This document shows positions 1 to 8,385 of a stretch of DNA of 34,179 nt, piece after piece. Every line of letters starts with the position of its first letter. Position 1 is the stretch's first letter. Location: the NCBI GenBank assembly GCA_025359685.1, contig JANYEY010000087.1, forward strand, positions 1-34,179. Direction: 5' to 3'. This DNA comes from Sphingomonadaceae bacterium. GTDB taxonomy: Bacteria; Pseudomonadota; Alphaproteobacteria; Sphingomonadales; Sphingomonadaceae. The notes below the pieces were generated by a model. That model was not told where the DNA came from, did no database searches, and was given only the letters and a program-made list of their open reading frames with translations. Both the position numbers and the translations under genes were made by a program.

Positions 1-90
1 TGGCGGACAGGGTGGGATTCGAACCCACGGTGAGCTTGCACCCACGGCGGTTTTCAAGACCGCTGCCTTAAACCACTCGGCCACCTGTCC
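1..90 (-). tRNA. tRNA-Ser (anticodon UGA)
   Basis: Read on the minus strand, this folds as a class II tRNA. It has a 7-bp acceptor stem starting GGACAGG, a D-arm with the GGCCGAGTGG pattern, an anticodon loop CTTGAAA giving UGA, a long variable arm, and a T-arm with GGTTCGAATCC. It ends with an encoded CCA (complement of positions 1-3). The long variable arm and UGA anticodon identify serine, reading UCA and related codons. The gene is divergent from the lytic transglycosylase gene at 166. The promoter must lie in 91-165, where TTGCCG followed 17 bases later by TAGCGG (minus strand) is a weak candidate. Confidence 0.97.
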
Positions 91-145
91 TACGCGAGGA
101 GCCGCTAGCCGGTTTGCGGCACTGCGGCAATTCCCGAATCGCACG

Positions 146-160
146 CAGTGTGACACACTG
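146..160. promoter_or_regulatory. 15-nt inverted repeat ahead of the lytic transglycosylase start
   Basis: Perfect 6-base arms (CAGTGT and ACACTG) are separated by three bases and end five bases before the ATG at 166. The repeat sits where a Shine-Dalgarno sequence would be expected, and no purine-rich ribosome site is visible there. It could be a protein-binding operator or chance. The binding factor is unknown. Confidence 0.3.
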
Positions 161-165
161 ACGCC

Positions 166-1278
166 ATGGATCTTGCCCGCACCGTGAAGTTGTATGCCGC
201 GCCGTTGTTTGCGGTGGCCTTGCTGTCGGTGCCGCAAGGGCCGGTGCCAGCGCAAGTTGGTTCGCCAGTGCTCACCCCGGTCGTGCAGCCGCTACCAGCA
301 CCCGTGCGGCCGCCGGTACAGGCGACTGCGGACGAGAGTGCTGGCTTCCAGGGCTATCTTCAGCTGCTCAGCGCCCGCGCCCGCAGCGAAGGTGTGCGTG
401 AAGCGACAATCGCGGCGATGACATCGGGGCTGACCTTCAACCCGCGCGTCATCGCGCTTGATCGGGCTCAGCCGGGTAGCACGCCGGGCTCGCCGCCCGC
501 TTTCTGGCCGTACTATCGCAGTCACGTCGATGCAGCACGGATCAATAGCGGGCGCGACATGTTGGCGAACAGCGCGATGGTGACTCCCGGGATCGAGGCG
601 CAATACGGCGTCCCGGCCAAGATCCTGATCGCGATCTGGGGCCATGAAACCTTCTATGGCCGCGTGAAGGGCGATTTCGACTTGCCGCGCTCACTGGCGA
701 CGCTGGCTTACGAAGGCCGCCGCCGTGATCTGTTCGCCGATGAATTTATCGCCCTGATGAAAATGGCAGATCGCGGTGTGCCACGCGCCCAGATGATCGG
801 CAGCTGGGCCGGCGCCTTTGGCAATCCGCAGTTCCTGCCGTCGATCTATTTGCGTCTGGCCAAGGACGGCGACGGTGATGGCCGCGCCGATATCTGGAAC
901 AGCCGTGCCGATACGCTGGCTTCGATCGCGAACTATTTCCGCGATGCCGGATGGAAGCGCGGCGAGCCGTGGGGCGTGCGGGTGTCGCTGCCTGACAGCT
1001 TTGATCGCAACAGCCTGCCCGAAAAGCTTGAGGCCCCAAGTTGCCGCAACGTGCACGCGCGTCATTCAGCCTGGCGCACGGTGGCCGAATGGCGCGCGCT
1101 GGGCATTTCGCCGCAGGCCTCGATCGATGATAGCACCATGGCCACACTGTTCGAACCCGACGGACCGGGGAATGGTTCATTCCTGTTAACCGGTAATTAT
1201 CGCGTTATCCTGCATTACAACTGCTCGAACTACTACGCACTGTCCGTGGGGTTGCTTGCAGATGAGATTGCCCGTTAA
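166..1278 (+). CDS. Lytic murein transglycosylase, MltB/SLT_2 family
   Basis: This 370-residue exported enzyme should cleave the MurNAc-GlcNAc bond of peptidoglycan, leaving 1,6-anhydro ends. An N-terminal hydrophobic signal sequence (about residues 9-30) is followed by a Pro/Val-rich stretch to about residue 52, then the SLT_2 catalytic domain. The motif IWGHETFYGR contains the expected catalytic Glu (E161). GSWAGAFGNPQFLPS (about 212-226) and the DGDGDGRADIW segment (about 234-244) are typical of the MltB family. There is no lipobox, so it is probably soluble in the periplasm rather than membrane-anchored like E. coli MltB. Its stop overlaps the start of the next gene, a septal-type SPOR lipoprotein, followed by a carboxypeptidase, which makes a small cell-wall group. 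Confidence 0.93.
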   Translation: MDLARTVKLYAAPLFAVALLSVPQGPVPAQVGSPVLTPVVQPLPAPVRPPVQATADESAGFQGYLQLLSARARSEGVREATIAAMTSGLTFNPRVIALDRAQPGSTPGSPPAFWPYYRSHVDAARINSGRDMLANSAMVTPGIEAQYGVPAKILIAIWGHETFYGRVKGDFDLPRSLATLAYEGRRRDLFADEFIALMKMADRGVPRAQMIGSWAGAFGNPQFLPSIYLRLAKDGDGDGRADIWNSRADTLASIANYFRDAGWKRGEPWGVRVSLPDSFDRNSLPEKLEAPSCRNVHARHSAWRTVAEWRALGISPQASIDDSTMATLFEPDGPGNGSFLLTGNYRVILHYNCSNYYALSVGLLADEIAR

Positions 1279-2245
1279 AAAACACCTGCCGCTCGCGGCG
1301 CTGACCTTCCTTGCCGCCTGCGGCGGGGGTGCCCGCCCGTCTGACGCGGCGCAGGCCCAGCCTGTCCGGGGCGGTCCTTCGGCGGACTATCCGATGGTGA
1401 TCGGAGCGCCCTACACCGTTGACGGGGTGACCTACACGCCCACCGATACCATGAATTCCGATGCGGTCGGCCATGCCGTGGTTGGCACCGATGGCGGCAA
1501 CGCCGTCTCGGCAGCGCACCGCACCCTGCCTTTGCCTAGCTACGTTGAAGTGACCTCCATCGAAACCGGGAAAACAATCCTCGTCCGGGTCGAGCGGCGC
1601 GGGCCGCTGAGCGGCAAGGGCCTGATCGAACTTTCACCCGGTGCCACCGCACAGCTTGGTATGCTGGGCGCGGCAAGCGATTCGGTGCGCGTGCGCCGGG
1701 TCAATCCGGTCGAACAGGACCGCGCGCTGCTGCGCATGGGCCAGCCTGCACCGGCACGAATGGACACGCCCAAGTCGCTCCTCGCCGTGCTCGGCCGCAA
1801 GCTCGATTTGCAGGAAGGCGTGGTGCGCAACGCGCCCGTGATCGAGCCGAGCCCGCCCCCAGCGCCGGCGCCAAGCCCGGCTCCTGTCAAAGACGGCAAG
1901 GCCAAGCTGAAGCCCACCGTCAAACCTGCCTCCAAACCGGCACCAAAGCCGACGCCCGTTCCTGCTACTGCGGCAGTTCCGGCCCCGGCACCCGCGCCAG
2001 CCCCTGCTCCGGCGAGCCCAACGAAGCCAGCGGCACATGGCAAGTTCCTGGTCCAGGTCGGCGCATTTTCGAATCGAGACAATGCCCGGTCGGCTGCAGC
2101 CAAGATCGGCGGCTCGGTGAGCGCTGTGGGCAAGCTCTGGCGCGTCCGCATGGGGCCCTTTGCTGGCGAGGCGGAAGCCAAGGCCGCGCTGGTGAAGGCC
2201 AAGGCGGCGGGTTATAGCGACGCTCGAATCCAGCGCGCGGATTAA
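1262..2245 (+). CDS. RlpA-like SPOR-domain lipoprotein with a degenerate catalytic barrel
   Basis: ATG at 1262 is preferred over an in-frame TTG six bases upstream. The 327-residue product begins with a lipoprotein signal ending in FLAAC (Cys20), so it is probably lipid-anchored. Residues about 44-150 match the double-psi beta-barrel of RlpA, a septal transglycosylase acting on peptide-free glycan (SAAHRTLPLPSYVEVT is close to RlpA). The WYG-FHG-TASGE stretch is missing, and the usual VNDRGPF is VERRGPL, so the conserved Asp is Arg112. A Pro/Ala/Lys-rich linker follows (about 195-255), then a C-terminal SPOR domain (about 258-327) that binds denuded septal glycan. It is probably a septal binding protein rather than an active enzyme; that is inference. 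It overlaps the upstream transglycosylase gene by 17 bases. Confidence 0.85.
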   Translation: MRLPVKKHLPLAALTFLAACGGGARPSDAAQAQPVRGGPSADYPMVIGAPYTVDGVTYTPTDTMNSDAVGHAVVGTDGGNAVSAAHRTLPLPSYVEVTSIETGKTILVRVERRGPLSGKGLIELSPGATAQLGMLGAASDSVRVRRVNPVEQDRALLRMGQPAPARMDTPKSLLAVLGRKLDLQEGVVRNAPVIEPSPPPAPAPSPAPVKDGKAKLKPTVKPASKPAPKPTPVPATAAVPAPAPAPAPAPASPTKPAAHGKFLVQVGAFSNRDNARSAAAKIGGSVSAVGKLWRVRMGPFAGEAEAKAALVKAKAAGYSDARIQRAD

Positions 2246-2285
2246 GCCCTCAGCTTGATCCTCCGCGCTGCCAGGCGGGGGCGCG

Positions 2286-3452
2286 GTGAAATCGTTACGC
2301 AACTGGTTGCTGCTGTCGGCGCTGGCGCTTCCCGGCGCCGCGCCGGCGCATGACCAACGCGCAGCCACGATAAGTCAGCCACCGAGCGCGGCAAGCGCTC
2401 CAATCGCCTTGCTCGCCGATTTGAGTTCGGGCCAAGTCCTGTTCGCGCGGGATGCCAATCGCCGCTTCCTACCTGCCTCGATGACCAAGGCGATGACCGC
2501 ATTGGTGGCCTTCGATCTCATTGCCAGTGGTAAGCTGAAAGAGACCGACCGCATTGCCGTCCGCCCTGAAACGGCAAGCCGGTGGGCGGGGAAGGGGACG
2601 ACCCTCAACTTGCGCGCCGGCGAGTCTGTGAGTGTTCATGACCTGTTGATGGGAACAACCACCGTTTCCGCCAATGATGCGGCCGCAGTCTTGGCCGAAG
2701 GCGCGGGCGGATCGGTTACCCAGTGGGCCGCAGCCATGAATGCGCGGGCTGAAGCGCTAGGTATGACCGGTAGTCATTTTTCCAGTGCCAACGGCTTTCC
2801 CGATGGCGGCAAGACCTATGTGACGGCCAACGATCTGGTGCGTCTGGCGCGGGCGTTGATCCAGGATCATCCAGAGCTCTACCGGCGCTATTTTGGCCAG
2901 CAGGCCATCCTGTGGCATGGTGCCAGGCTGCGCAGCCACGATCCGCTTTCGGGCCTGCTCCCCGGCGCTGACGGAATCAAGACCGGCCACAGCTTTGAGG
3001 CAGGGTTCAATTATCTCGGGTCGGTCGAGCGACAAGGGCGGCGCGTGGTGCTGGTTATTGCCCGCGCTCCGACTGAGCCTGGCCGTGCTTCTGCTGCGCG
3101 CAAGCTGGCCGAATGGGGCTTCGAAGCTTGGGACAGCGCCGTGTTCCTTGACCCCGGCTTTGCGGTGGGCGAAGCGTGGGTACAGGGCGGCAATGCGCGG
3201 GGGGTCCGGCTAGGCGTGCCGCGCCGCTATGCCCTTTCCATACCTCGTGGCGGTTCGCGGGTTGTTAGCGCTACGATCACTTACGATGGTCCACTTCGCG
3301 CGCCGCTCGCCAAGGGGCAGCAAGTCGCTCGTCTGACCGTCCACCTTGCCGGACAGCCCGATCATGTCCTGCCCCTGGTTGCGCTCGACGCAATCGATTC
3401 TGCAGGACCAATCGACAGGATCGCGAATGGCCTGCTAGGGCTGATGGAATGA
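2286..3452 (+). CDS. D-alanyl-D-alanine carboxypeptidase (PBP5/DacF type)
   Basis: The 388-residue penicillin-binding protein trims the terminal D-Ala from peptidoglycan pentapeptides in the periplasm. A GTG start is used, and a signal peptide ends near Ala21. The three serine-acylase motifs are present in order: SMTK (Ser65, Lys68), SAN (128-130) and KTG (232-234, followed by His). The C-terminal part after about residue 280 fits the beta-rich domain found after the catalytic domain in this family, ending in a helix typical of membrane-associated PBP5 proteins. Length is normal. Its stop overlaps the tmk start (ATGA), so the two are translationally coupled. The dac-tmk-holB order occurs in other sphingomonads as far as I recall. 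Confidence 0.95.
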   Translation: MKSLRNWLLLSALALPGAAPAHDQRAATISQPPSAASAPIALLADLSSGQVLFARDANRRFLPASMTKAMTALVAFDLIASGKLKETDRIAVRPETASRWAGKGTTLNLRAGESVSVHDLLMGTTTVSANDAAAVLAEGAGGSVTQWAAAMNARAEALGMTGSHFSSANGFPDGGKTYVTANDLVRLARALIQDHPELYRRYFGQQAILWHGARLRSHDPLSGLLPGADGIKTGHSFEAGFNYLGSVERQGRRVVLVIARAPTEPGRASAARKLAEWGFEAWDSAVFLDPGFAVGEAWVQGGNARGVRLGVPRRYALSIPRGGSRVVSATITYDGPLRAPLAKGQQVARLTVHLAGQPDHVLPLVALDAIDSAGPIDRIANGLLGLME

Positions 3453-4072
3453 CGCGCGGAAAATTTATCGCCTTCGAAGGTGGGGAGGGGGCAGGCAAGA
3501 GCACGCAGGCGCGGATGCTCGCTGCTGCCCTCGCCGAACGCGGGAGCGGTTGCGTGGTCACCCGCGAACCCGGCGGGACGCCGGGGGCCGAAGCCATCCG
3601 CGCGTTGCTGCTGGGGACCGCGGGCGAAGGCTGGCATCCCCGTGCCGAGGCCTTGCTGTTCGCTGCCGCCCGCTCGGACCATGTCGAACGCCTGATCGTA
3701 CCCGCGCTTGCCGCCGGTAAATGGGTGATCTGCGACCGTTTCGTCGATTCTAGCCGGGCCTATCAAGGTGGCGCCGGAGGCCTTGGCGATGCTGATGTGA
3801 TGGCGCTCCACCAAGTCGGCAGCCAGGGCCTGCTCCCTGACCTGACCCTGCTGATCGAGGTGTCGACCGAAACTGCAGCGGCCCGCGCCCATGCGCGCGA
3901 CGGTGGCGAGGCGGACCGCATCGGCGGACGTGACGGGGCCTATCACGCCCGGGTCGCCAGCGCCTTTGCCGCACTGAACAAGGCTGAGCCGGAACGCTTT
4001 GCACGGATCGACGGCGATGCCGATGCGGCGTTGGTGCATCAAGCCGTGCTGGCAGCACTGTTACTGCAATGA
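3449..4072 (+). CDS. tmk: Thymidylate kinase
   Basis: This 207-residue cytosolic enzyme phosphorylates dTMP to dTDP using ATP, an essential step of dTTP supply. The P-loop GGEGAGKST is at 11-19, the dTMP-binding REPGGTP segment follows, and DRFVDSSRAYQG carries the DR motif of the family. Length is standard. It overlaps the carboxypeptidase gene upstream and holB downstream, each by four bases. The tmk-holB pairing is very common in bacteria and supports both assignments. Confidence 0.97.
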   Translation: MTRGKFIAFEGGEGAGKSTQARMLAAALAERGSGCVVTREPGGTPGAEAIRALLLGTAGEGWHPRAEALLFAAARSDHVERLIVPALAAGKWVICDRFVDSSRAYQGGAGGLGDADVMALHQVGSQGLLPDLTLLIEVSTETAAARAHARDGGEADRIGGRDGAYHARVASAFAALNKAEPERFARIDGDADAALVHQAVLAALLLQ

Positions 4073-5028
4073 ACGAGCTGATCGGCCACGAGGAAGCTTG
4101 GCGCGAATGGAACAGCGCGATGGGTTCCGCGCGGATGCACCACGCCTGGATCCTCACCGGTCTCAAGGGACTGGGCAAAGGGCAGTTTGCCCGCGCTGCC
4201 GCCGCCGCGCTGGTGGCGGAGCCCGGACTGGCTCAGCCCTCGGTCGAGGCCCATCCCGATATCCTGATCCCTGAGCATCCGCCCGAAAACAAGGAAGAGG
4301 TCAAGAAGCGCGACGATGGGCAGCCCTATCGCCGCAAGCGGTCCATCCCGATTGACGAAGTGCGTGCCTTGCAGCGCCGGCTGACCACGCGGCCAACGCT
4401 TGGCAGCCGGCGCGTGGTGATCATCGATCCGGCAGACGACCTCGAAAAGAGTGCGGCAAATGCGCTACTGAAAAGCCTGGAAGAACCGCCGCAGGGCACA
4501 TTCTTCCTGCTGGTCACGCACCGCCTTGGCCGCCTGCTTCCAACCTTGCGCTCGCGCTGCCGGGTGTTGCGGTTCAATCCGCTGTCCGACGCGCAGATTA
4601 CGGCCATTCTCGCGGCGTCCGCCCCGCAGGCCGAAGCAGCTACACGCGCTGCCGCGGTCGCTGCTGCCGAAGGGTCGCCCGGCGCAGCGCTCGATTTTGT
4701 CGACCAGGACCTCGGCAAGCTCCACGACCTGATGTTGCGGCTGATCGCCGAAGGGGACGAGCATTTCGCATTACGCGGGGCCTTGGCCGAGGAAATTGGC
4801 ATGCGGCCCGACCGTGAACGGCAGCAGGCGGCAGTCGACCTCGCCCGCGCGGTGGTGGTGGCTCGGCTTGGTCGCGATCCGCAGCGCGATGGTGCGGTAA
4901 TCGACGCCCACGGTGAACTGGTCAGGCTTGCGGCCCAATTGCCCACATACAACTTCGATTCGGGATTGGTCGCGATGGAACTGGGGGCCTTGCTGGCAGG
5001 GCTGGCGATGCCTAGAGAGACCGCTTGA
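4069..5028 (+). CDS. holB: DNA polymerase III subunit delta-prime
   Basis: The 319-residue clamp-loader subunit helps open the beta sliding clamp during replication. The N-terminal AAA+-like domain starts with IGHEEAW and contains HHAWILTG. The nucleotide-binding loop is GLKGLGKG, with Gly where an active ATPase has Thr or Ser, as expected for the non-hydrolysing delta-prime. The PADDLEKSAANALLKSLEEPP segment and the TLRSRC arginine-finger motif are both clear. The C-terminal helical region is less conserved. It is coupled to tmk by ATGA overlap and is followed closely by metG. Confidence 0.95.
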   Translation: MNELIGHEEAWREWNSAMGSARMHHAWILTGLKGLGKGQFARAAAAALVAEPGLAQPSVEAHPDILIPEHPPENKEEVKKRDDGQPYRRKRSIPIDEVRALQRRLTTRPTLGSRRVVIIDPADDLEKSAANALLKSLEEPPQGTFFLLVTHRLGRLLPTLRSRCRVLRFNPLSDAQITAILAASAPQAEAATRAAAVAAAEGSPGAALDFVDQDLGKLHDLMLRLIAEGDEHFALRGALAEEIGMRPDRERQQAAVDLARAVVVARLGRDPQRDGAVIDAHGELVRLAAQLPTYNFDSGLVAMELGALLAGLAMPRETA

Positions 5029-5054
5029 CCCTTAGAGAAAGCGCTGCTCCGGCC

Positions 5055-6620
5055 ATGGCCGAACTCTATTACATCACCACCGCGATCGCTTATCCCAACG
5101 GGCGTCCGCATATCGGACATGCTTACGAGGCGGTTGCAGCCGATGCCATCGCTCGCTTCCAGCGGATGCAGGGCCGCGACGTGCGTTTTACCACCGGGAC
5201 CGACGAGCACGGCCTGAAGATGGTCAAAACCGCGCGCGAGCAAGGCGTTGAGGTGCAAGCCTTGTGCGATGAAATGTCCGGTTATTTCCGTGATATGTGC
5301 GCCAAACTGAATATATCGCATGATCGTTTCGTACGGACCACGGAGCCGGCACATCACCTTGCGAGCGTGGCGATCTGGGAAGCGATGAAGGCGAACGACG
5401 ATCTTTATCTCGATCGTTACGAAGGCTGGTACTCGGTCCGCGACGAGGCGTTCTACGAGGAAAAAGAGCTCAGCGAGGGGGAAGGGGGCGTCAAGCTTTC
5501 GCCGCAAGGCACCCCGGTTGAGTGGACTGTCGAGGAAAGCTGGTTTTTCCGTCTGTCAAACTACGCGCAGCCGCTGCTAGATCTCTACGCTGCGAACCCG
5601 GAATTCATCCGCCCGGAGAGCCGCCGCAACGAAGTGCTCAAATTCGTCGAGGGCGGCCTGCGCGATCTCAGCGTGTCGCGCACCAGCTTCGACTGGGGAG
5701 TGCCGGTTCCCGGATCTCCCGATCACGTCATGTACGTCTGGGTCGATGCGCTGACTGCGTACATGAGCGCGCTCGGTTATCCTGATAAAACAGGCGATTG
5801 GGGCAAGTACTGGCCAGCGAACCTGCACTTGATCGGCAAGGATATCGTGCGTTTTCACACGGTCTACTGGCCGGCGTTCCTGATGTCGGCCAAGCTGCCG
5901 CTGCCCAAACAGGTCTTCGGGCACGGCTTCCTGCTTGCCCGCGGCGGCGAGAAAATGTCGAAGTCGCTCGGCAACGTGGTCGATCCGCTCGAATTGGCGG
6001 ACCGTTTCGGGGTCGATGCGCTGCGCTATTTCTTCCTGCGCGAAGTAAGTTTCGGCCAGGACGGCAGCTATTCGGCCGAGGCGATCGTCGGGCGCGGCAA
6101 TACCGAACTTGGTAACGCCTTCGGCAATCTGGCGCAGCGCGTGCTGAGTTTTATCGCCAAGAACCTCGACGGAGCTCTGCCCGAAATTCACGGTCACACC
6201 GAGGCGGATGCAGCGCTGTTCGATGCGATCGGCCGCGCGGTGCAGCAGGATATTCCTGCCGCTTTCGAAGACCTCGCGCTGCAGCAGGGGATCGACCACT
6301 GGCTCCAGGCCTGCTTCGCCTGCAACCAGTATGTTGATGAGCAAGCCCCCTGGGCGTTGCGCAAGACCGACCCCGAGCGGATGCAGACCGTGCTCGCCAC
6401 GCTCTACATCGCCATTGCGGAACTGGCGGTTGCGATCCTGCCGGTGATCCCCGGCAAGGCGGCGGAACTGCTCGACACAATGGGCGTTCCTTTGGAGAAC
6501 CGCACCTACGCCGGGATCGGCGCACACTGGTATTCGCCGCTGGCCGAAAGCGACTTTCGTCTGGCCGCTCCGGTGCCGCTGTTCCCGCGGCTCGAATTGC
6601 CGGCGGAGGGTGAGGCCTGA
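5055..6620 (+). CDS. metG: Methionyl-tRNA synthetase
   Basis: This class I aminoacyl-tRNA synthetase charges tRNA-Met. ATG at 5055 is chosen because the homologous sequence starts MAELYYITTAIAYPNG; an in-frame TTG at 5025 overlapping the holB stop would only add ten unrelated residues. The HIGH motif is at 19-22 and KMSKS at 300-304. The connective region lacks the Cys knuckle pairs of E. coli MetG, so this is the short, zinc-free form of about 520 residues without the C-terminal dimerisation domain. The stop overlaps the tatD start by one base. Confidence 0.97.
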   Translation: MAELYYITTAIAYPNGRPHIGHAYEAVAADAIARFQRMQGRDVRFTTGTDEHGLKMVKTAREQGVEVQALCDEMSGYFRDMCAKLNISHDRFVRTTEPAHHLASVAIWEAMKANDDLYLDRYEGWYSVRDEAFYEEKELSEGEGGVKLSPQGTPVEWTVEESWFFRLSNYAQPLLDLYAANPEFIRPESRRNEVLKFVEGGLRDLSVSRTSFDWGVPVPGSPDHVMYVWVDALTAYMSALGYPDKTGDWGKYWPANLHLIGKDIVRFHTVYWPAFLMSAKLPLPKQVFGHGFLLARGGEKMSKSLGNVVDPLELADRFGVDALRYFFLREVSFGQDGSYSAEAIVGRGNTELGNAFGNLAQRVLSFIAKNLDGALPEIHGHTEADAALFDAIGRAVQQDIPAAFEDLALQQGIDHWLQACFACNQYVDEQAPWALRKTDPERMQTVLATLYIAIAELAVAILPVIPGKAAELLDTMGVPLENRTYAGIGAHWYSPLAESDFRLAAPVPLFPRLELPAEGEA

Positions 6621-7396
6621 TGCTGATCGATTCGCACTGCCACCTTGAATACAAGGGACTGGTCGAAGACCAGGCGGGAGTGCTCGACCGGGCCCGTGCG
6701 GCCGGGGTGGGGGGCATGCTCTCGATCTCGACCCGCCAGAGCGAATGGGACCAGGTCATCGCCACGGCGGAGCGCGAAGGCGACGTCTGGGCTTCGGTCG
6801 GCATCCACCCGCACGAGGCGGACAGCCACGCGGACCTCGGCGAAGCGGCGCTGCTGGCGGCGACCGAGCATCCCAAGGTGATCGCGATCGGCGAAACCGG
6901 GCTCGATTATTATTACGACCATTCGGATCGGCAGACTCAGCAGGCCTTGCTGCGGCGGCACATCGCCGTGGCGCGGCAGACCGGACTGCCGTTGATCGTG
7001 CATACCCGCGATGCCGAAGACGATACCGCCGCGATCCTTGGCGAGGAAATGGAGCAGGGCGCTTACCCGGCGCTGATCCATTGCTTCACCGCCTCGGCTG
7101 ACTTTGCCCGCAAGATGCTCGATCTCGGACTGACGATCTCGCTCTCTGGCATCGTGACCTTCAAGAATGCCAAAGACTTGCAGGCCGTCGCTGCCGATCT
7201 GCCTGAAGATCGGATCTTGGTTGAAACAGATTCGCCGTTCCTTGCACCGGTGCCGCACCGCGGCCGGCCCTGCGAACCAGCGTTCGTTGCGGATACTGCG
7301 CGGTTTGTTGCTGAATTACGCGGGGTATCGCTCGAGCAACTGGCCGCGGCGACCACGCGCAATTTTGCGCGGTTGTTCACCAAGGCCGGTCTGTGA
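6620..7396 (+). CDS. TatD-family metal-dependent hydrolase
   Basis: The 258-residue TIM-barrel protein starts MLIDSHCHLEY with the HxH metal pair (His6, His8). GETGLDYYY supplies the bridging Glu, HTRDAEDD and IHCFTAS supply further ligands, and ETDSPFLAP carries the last Asp. These are the standard TatD ligands. E. coli TatD and YcfH proteins are 3'-5' DNA and RNA exonucleases, or in some cases D-aminoacyl-tRNA deacylases; I cannot tell which applies here. Its place directly behind metG and ahead of the PhnP-like gene is common in proteobacteria. Starts overlap with both neighbours, implying one transcript. Confidence 0.93.
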   Translation: MLIDSHCHLEYKGLVEDQAGVLDRARAAGVGGMLSISTRQSEWDQVIATAEREGDVWASVGIHPHEADSHADLGEAALLAATEHPKVIAIGETGLDYYYDHSDRQTQQALLRRHIAVARQTGLPLIVHTRDAEDDTAAILGEEMEQGAYPALIHCFTASADFARKMLDLGLTISLSGIVTFKNAKDLQAVAADLPEDRILVETDSPFLAPVPHRGRPCEPAFVADTARFVAELRGVSLEQLAAATTRNFARLFTKAGL

Positions 7397-8160
7397 AGGT
7401 TCGCTTGCTCGGCAGCGGGACGTCCACCGGAGTTCCGCGGGTCGGCAACGATTGGGGCCGCTGCGATCCGGCTGAGCCAAAAAACCGCCGGTCCCGGGTC
7501 TCGATCCTGGTCGAGAACGAAGCTGGCAGCCGCCTGCTCGTTGATACGTCGCCCGATCTGCGTAACCAGATGCTCGATGCAGAAGTCGATCGGATTGATG
7601 CGGTGTTCTGGACGCACGACCATGCCGATCATGTCCATGGGATCGATGATCTTCGGGTCATGCGCTATGGCCGCGCGGCGCCGATTCCGGGGTATGCCGC
7701 CGAGGAAACCGCGCGGCGGCTGCGGCTGCGCTTTGGATATGCCTTTGCAGGCCAAGAGGGCTATCCTACGATCCTGTCGCTCGAACCGCTTGAGCCGCTC
7801 AAGATGTGTGCCGGGTTCGGTGTAGGCTGGTGCCAGATGCAGCACGGGCCCGCGCAATCGACCGCTTATCGCTTTGATTGTGACGGTAAAGCAATTGGTT
7901 ACGCGACGGACTTCAGTGAGATTAACCGTCATATGGTGGACCTGTTCAACGGCGTCGACGTGCTGGTGGTCGATTGCCTGCGCCGCGAACCACATCCAAC
8001 CCATGCGCATCTCGCGATGGCGCTTGAACTGACCGAGGCCTGCCGCGCGGGTCAGGCGGTTTTGACGCATCTCGACAAGAGCATGGACTACCGGACGCTG
8101 TGCGATGAGGTTCCGGGGCATGTTCAGGTTGGATACGATGGGTTGGAGGTCGTTGCGTGA
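7393..8160 (+). CDS. MBL-fold metallo-hydrolase, PhnP-like
   Basis: The 255-residue beta-lactamase-fold hydrolase uses a GTG start that overlaps the tatD stop (GTGA). N-terminal GSGTSTGVPRVG and the metal motif THDHADHVHGID are typical of the PhnP/lipoate-associated branch, as are DCLRREPHPTHAHL and HLDKSMDY near the end. PhnP itself is a cyclic ribose phosphodiesterase in phosphonate degradation, but no phn genes are seen here. The tatD neighbourhood argues for a housekeeping phosphodiesterase whose substrate I cannot name. Confidence 0.88.
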   Translation: MKVRLLGSGTSTGVPRVGNDWGRCDPAEPKNRRSRVSILVENEAGSRLLVDTSPDLRNQMLDAEVDRIDAVFWTHDHADHVHGIDDLRVMRYGRAAPIPGYAAEETARRLRLRFGYAFAGQEGYPTILSLEPLEPLKMCAGFGVGWCQMQHGPAQSTAYRFDCDGKAIGYATDFSEINRHMVDLFNGVDVLVVDCLRREPHPTHAHLAMALELTEACRAGQAVLTHLDKSMDYRTLCDEVPGHVQVGYDGLEVVA

Positions 8161-8339
8161 CAGCATTTTCGACGCCATCATTCGTCGTGCTGGCGATCGG
8201 TTGCCTGGTGTTGAACATTTATGCGTTCCGCAGCGATGCTGCTGCTGCGGGACATGGATCGCGTCAGAAGCTGCAAATGGCGGCAATTTGGGCTTCGATC
8301 ATCATTGGATTGACCTTGCTCATCCGGACGTTCGGCTAG
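8157..8339 (+). CDS. Small two-helix membrane protein, unknown function
   Basis: The 60-residue protein starts at GTG, overlapping the upstream stop (GTGA). It has two hydrophobic segments (about 8-24 and 41-57) joined by a short polar, basic loop containing HGSRQK. I do not recognise the family. The tight coupling to the metallo-hydrolase gene and the hydrophobic pattern argue that it is a real gene rather than a chance frame. Proteins of this kind sit at the same place in other sphingomonads as far as I recall, but I cannot check this here. Confidence 0.7.
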   Translation: MTAFSTPSFVVLAIGCLVLNIYAFRSDAAAAGHGSRQKLQMAAIWASIIIGLTLLIRTFG

Positions 8340-8371
8340 TGGAGCCCGCCGAATCACTTCTTTCATTTAAC

Positions 8372-8385
8372 ATAATATATATTAT
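8372..8385. promoter_or_regulatory. AT-only 14-bp perfect palindrome upstream of mazG
   Basis: The sequence ATAATATATATTAT is its own reverse complement and lies in a 55-bp AT-rich gap in otherwise GC-rich DNA. It ends nine bases before the mazG ATG at 8395. The stretch could hold a -10 element for a separate mazG transcript or be an operator for an unknown regulator. No strong Shine-Dalgarno sequence is visible between it and the ATG. Confidence 0.45.

Noticed and set aside
1850..2030. Repetitive Pro/Ala coding stretch that looks like a tandem repeat
   Set aside because: It is a low-complexity linker between the barrel and SPOR domains, with no regular unit length.
4326..5507. 393-codon minus-strand frame across holB and metG
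   Set aside because: It is antisense to two conserved genes and its sequence is low in recognisable structure.
7063..8286. 407-codon minus-strand frame across tatD, the metallo-hydrolase and the small membrane gene
   Set aside because: It is antisense to two clear enzymes and has no recognisable motif.
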